Source: Deltaproteobacteria bacterium (lineage in GTDB: Bacteria; Myxococcota_A; Polyangia; Nannocystales; Nannocystaceae). From it: DNA of 64,000 nt. The notes beneath the pieces are model-generated. The model was not told the DNA's origin. It saw nothing but the letters and a program-made list of their open reading frames with translations, and ran no database searches. The translations under genes were made by a program, and so were the position numbers. This document shows, piece after piece, positions 62,523 through 64,000 of the stretch; the first letter of the stretch is position 1; every line of letters begins with the position of its first letter. The stretch lies in the NCBI GenBank assembly GCA_016709225.1, contig JADJEE010000001.1, positions 248,001 through 312,000 on the forward strand, given 5' to 3'.

Positions 62523-63491
62523 CTAGCCCTTGCGGGCGCGGACCAGCTCGACCAGCTTGGGCAGCGTGTCTTCCCACTTCGCGACCAGGCCGTAGTCCGC
62601 GATCTGGAAGATCGGCTCCTCGCCGTTCTTGTTGATCGCGACGATCACCTTGCTGCCCTTCATGCCGGCGAGGTGCTGGATCGCGCCCGAGATGGCGACC
62701 GCGATGTACAGGTTCGGCGCCACGACCTTGCCGGTCTGACCCACCTGCAGATCGGCGGGCACCATGCCCGCGTCGGTCGCCGCACGGCTGGCACCGAGCG
62801 CACCGCCGAGCAGGTCGGTGAGCTCCTCGAGCACCTTGAAGTTGGCGCCCTCGCGCATGCCACGGCCGCCCGAGACCACGACCTTCGCCTCGGTGAGGGC
62901 TGGTCGCGCGCTCTGGGTCTTCTCCAGCGAGATCACCTGGGTGCCGCGGTTGGAGGTCTCGACCGCGAGCGGGGCGACGTTGGCCGCTGCGCCGCCGGGC
63001 TGCGCCGGCGCGAACTCGCTGGCGCGTGCGGTGAAGCAGACGAGCGGCCCGACCAGCTCGATCTCGGCGATCGCACGACCGGCCGAGACCTCGCGGGCGA
63101 ACAGCCGCGGGCCCTTCACGGCGGTGACCTCGGGTGCCAGCGGGGCCCCGAGCACTGCGGCCGCGCGCGGCAGCGTGTCGCGCAGGGTCGAGGTGGCGGT
63201 GCCACCGATCGCTGCCACGCCGAGCGTCTTGGCGGCGGTGACGATCGCGTCGGACCACGCCTCGGCCGTGAACGGCTCGAGCGCGGCATGGGCCGCGACG
63301 TGCACGGTCTTGGCGCCGTAACCCTCGGCGGCGATGGCTGCCGCGGCGGCCTGCGGCGACGCGCCGAGCACCAACAGGTGCAGCTCGCCACCCAGCGCGG
63401 CGGCGACCTGCTGCCCGGCCGTGATGCCCGGCAGGCTGTGCGCGCGCAGCTTGTTGTCCCCGATCTCGACTACGACAAGAACGTTGCTCAT
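62523..63491 (-). CDS. etfA: Electron transfer flavoprotein alpha subunit
   Basis: ETF alpha, 322 aa, carrying FAD. It receives electrons from acyl-CoA dehydrogenases and passes them to ETF-quinone oxidoreductase. The N-terminal domain starts VLVVVEIGDNKLRAHSLP. The FAD-binding C-terminal domain shows VVSGGRGMREGANFKVLEEL, VPADLQVGQTGKVVAPNLY and AISGAIQHLAGMKGSKVIVAINKN in conserved pieces. The ATG overlaps the etfB stop by 4 bases, assuring equal production of both subunits. Beta-oxidation genes for which it would serve lie at 38.8-42.2 kb. Confidence 0.95.
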   Translation of the reverse strand: MSNVLVVVEIGDNKLRAHSLPGITAGQQVAAALGGELHLLVLGASPQAAAAAIAAEGYGAKTVHVAAHAALEPFTAEAWSDAIVTAAKTLGVAAIGGTATSTLRDTLPRAAAVLGAPLAPEVTAVKGPRLFAREVSAGRAIAEIELVGPLVCFTARASEFAPAQPGGAAANVAPLAVETSNRGTQVISLEKTQSARPALTEAKVVVSGGRGMREGANFKVLEELTDLLGGALGASRAATDAGMVPADLQVGQTGKVVAPNLYIAVAISGAIQHLAGMKGSKVIVAINKNGEEPIFQIADYGLVAKWEDTLPKLVELVRARKG

Positions 63492-64000
63492 AGCACCTTC
63501 GCCTCCGTCGCGAGCTTCTCGACCAGTTCCTCGACCGAGCCGACGATCTTGCCGGCCTGGCGCTTGGGCGGCGCCACGGCGCCCTTGCTCTGCACCGCCT
63601 GGCCCGGCGTCACGCCGAGATCCGCGGGCTTGAGCACCTCGACCTTCTTGGTCTTCGCCATCGTGATGCCGCGCAGCGACGCCAACCGCGGTTTGTCGGG
63701 GTAGGGGTGGTCGGCCGGGGTCGCGCCGTTGCGGACGCTGGTCGGCAGCACGATGCGCAGGTCGACCGAGAGCACCGCCGGCAGCGGCACGCGCTTGGTC
63801 TCGACGCCGTCTTCGACCTCGCGCGCGACCTGCAGCGCGTTGCCCTCGCGGTCCCACGTGACCGACGCGGCGAAGGTCGCCTGCGGCAGGTCGAGCAGAC
63901 CGGCGATGCGCTGCGCCACCTCGTTGCCCTCGTTGTCCTGGGAGAGCTTGCCCGAGATCAGCAGGTCGGCGCTCTCGCGGCGGAACACCGCCGCGACCAG
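63488..64000 (-). CDS. etfB: Electron transfer flavoprotein beta subunit (partial, 5' end outside)
   Basis: C-terminal two thirds of ETF beta; the frame runs off the right edge (LVAAVFRRESADLLISGKLSQDNEGNEV in pieces). It contains the AMP-binding/recognition region, LLDLPQATFAASV, with DGVETKRVPLPAVLSVDLR and the recognition-loop-like end PRLASLRGITMAKTKKVEV, as in normal EtfB. About 80-90 residues should lie beyond 64000. It overlaps etfA by 4 bases. Confidence 0.93.
   Translation of the reverse strand: MVAAVFRRESADLLISGKLSQDNEGNEVAQRIAGLLDLPQATFAASVTWDREGNALQVAREVEDGVETKRVPLPAVLSVDLRIVLPTSVRNGATPADHPYPDKPRLASLRGITMAKTKKVEVLKPADLGVTPGQAVQSKGAVAPPKRQAGKIVGSVEELVEKLATEAKVL

Overview
This 64 kb window is high-GC chromosomal DNA with short intergenic gaps, many 4-base ATGA/GTGA gene overlaps and frequent GTG/TTG starts. 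It looks like a myxobacterium (Myxococcota), perhaps near the Nannocystis/Enhygromyxa group. This is inferred from several traits: a MXAN_2561/MXAN_2562-type gene pair with a MYXO-CTERM-like tail, lipoproteins with long Ser/Thr/Gly linkers, FHA-domain regulators, a bactofilin upstream of the ATP synthase stalk genes, and many secreted beta-propeller and FG-GAP proteins. I see no rRNA, tRNA, insertion sequence or CRISPR array.

Left part (1-23 kb). ATP synthase b', b and delta genes sit behind a bactofilin gene. Next come an FHA protein, a Glu/Leu-type dehydrogenase, a DUF4159/VWA membrane pair and an ABC-2 export operon. A small envelope/stress cluster follows (two tiny membrane proteins, a PPOx-fold protein, a BON lipoprotein), then thioesterase II, an EamA transporter, divergent glgA/glgC (glycogen synthesis), a Cys-rich lipoprotein, a metallophosphoesterase and a GT21-like glycosyltransferase.

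Middle (23-48 kb). There is a heme/copper monooxygenase-like lipoprotein, a sigma-54 activator with an FHA sensor, an orphan AblB-like acetyltransferase and a PQQ-propeller gene that appears frameshifted. RNase R with an Arg/Gly-rich tail is followed by a GT39-like membrane glycosyltransferase, an unknown secreted protein and a GH114-type lipoprotein. Then come the MXAN_2561/2562 pair and a beta-oxidation block (dehalogenase-like hydrolase, FadJ-type enzyme, thiolase). The beta-oxidation block diverges from a MarR gene across a perfect 20-bp palindrome.

Accessory island (about 47.9-52.8 kb). Base composition is visibly less GC-rich here. Two paralogous FG-GAP lipoprotein genes lie in the same orientation, and each is associated with a hypermutable simple repeat: 25 copies of a 7-bp unit just upstream of one start codon, and a run of 12 G inside the other, which is out of frame as written. 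Between them lie a C-terminal remnant of GTP cyclohydrolase II (RibA) and a short collagen-like/Ig-like fragment. A phase-variable surface-lipoprotein locus is the most interesting reading of this region.

Right end (52.8-64 kb). A short-chain dehydrogenase is followed by a moxR-DUF58-transglutaminase operon, an O-methyltransferase and two translationally coupled hybrid-membrane histidine kinases. The second kinase has a degenerate ATP-binding domain. The electron-transfer flavoprotein genes etfB-etfA run off the right edge; they could accept electrons from acyl-CoA dehydrogenation, in line with the fad genes 20 kb away.
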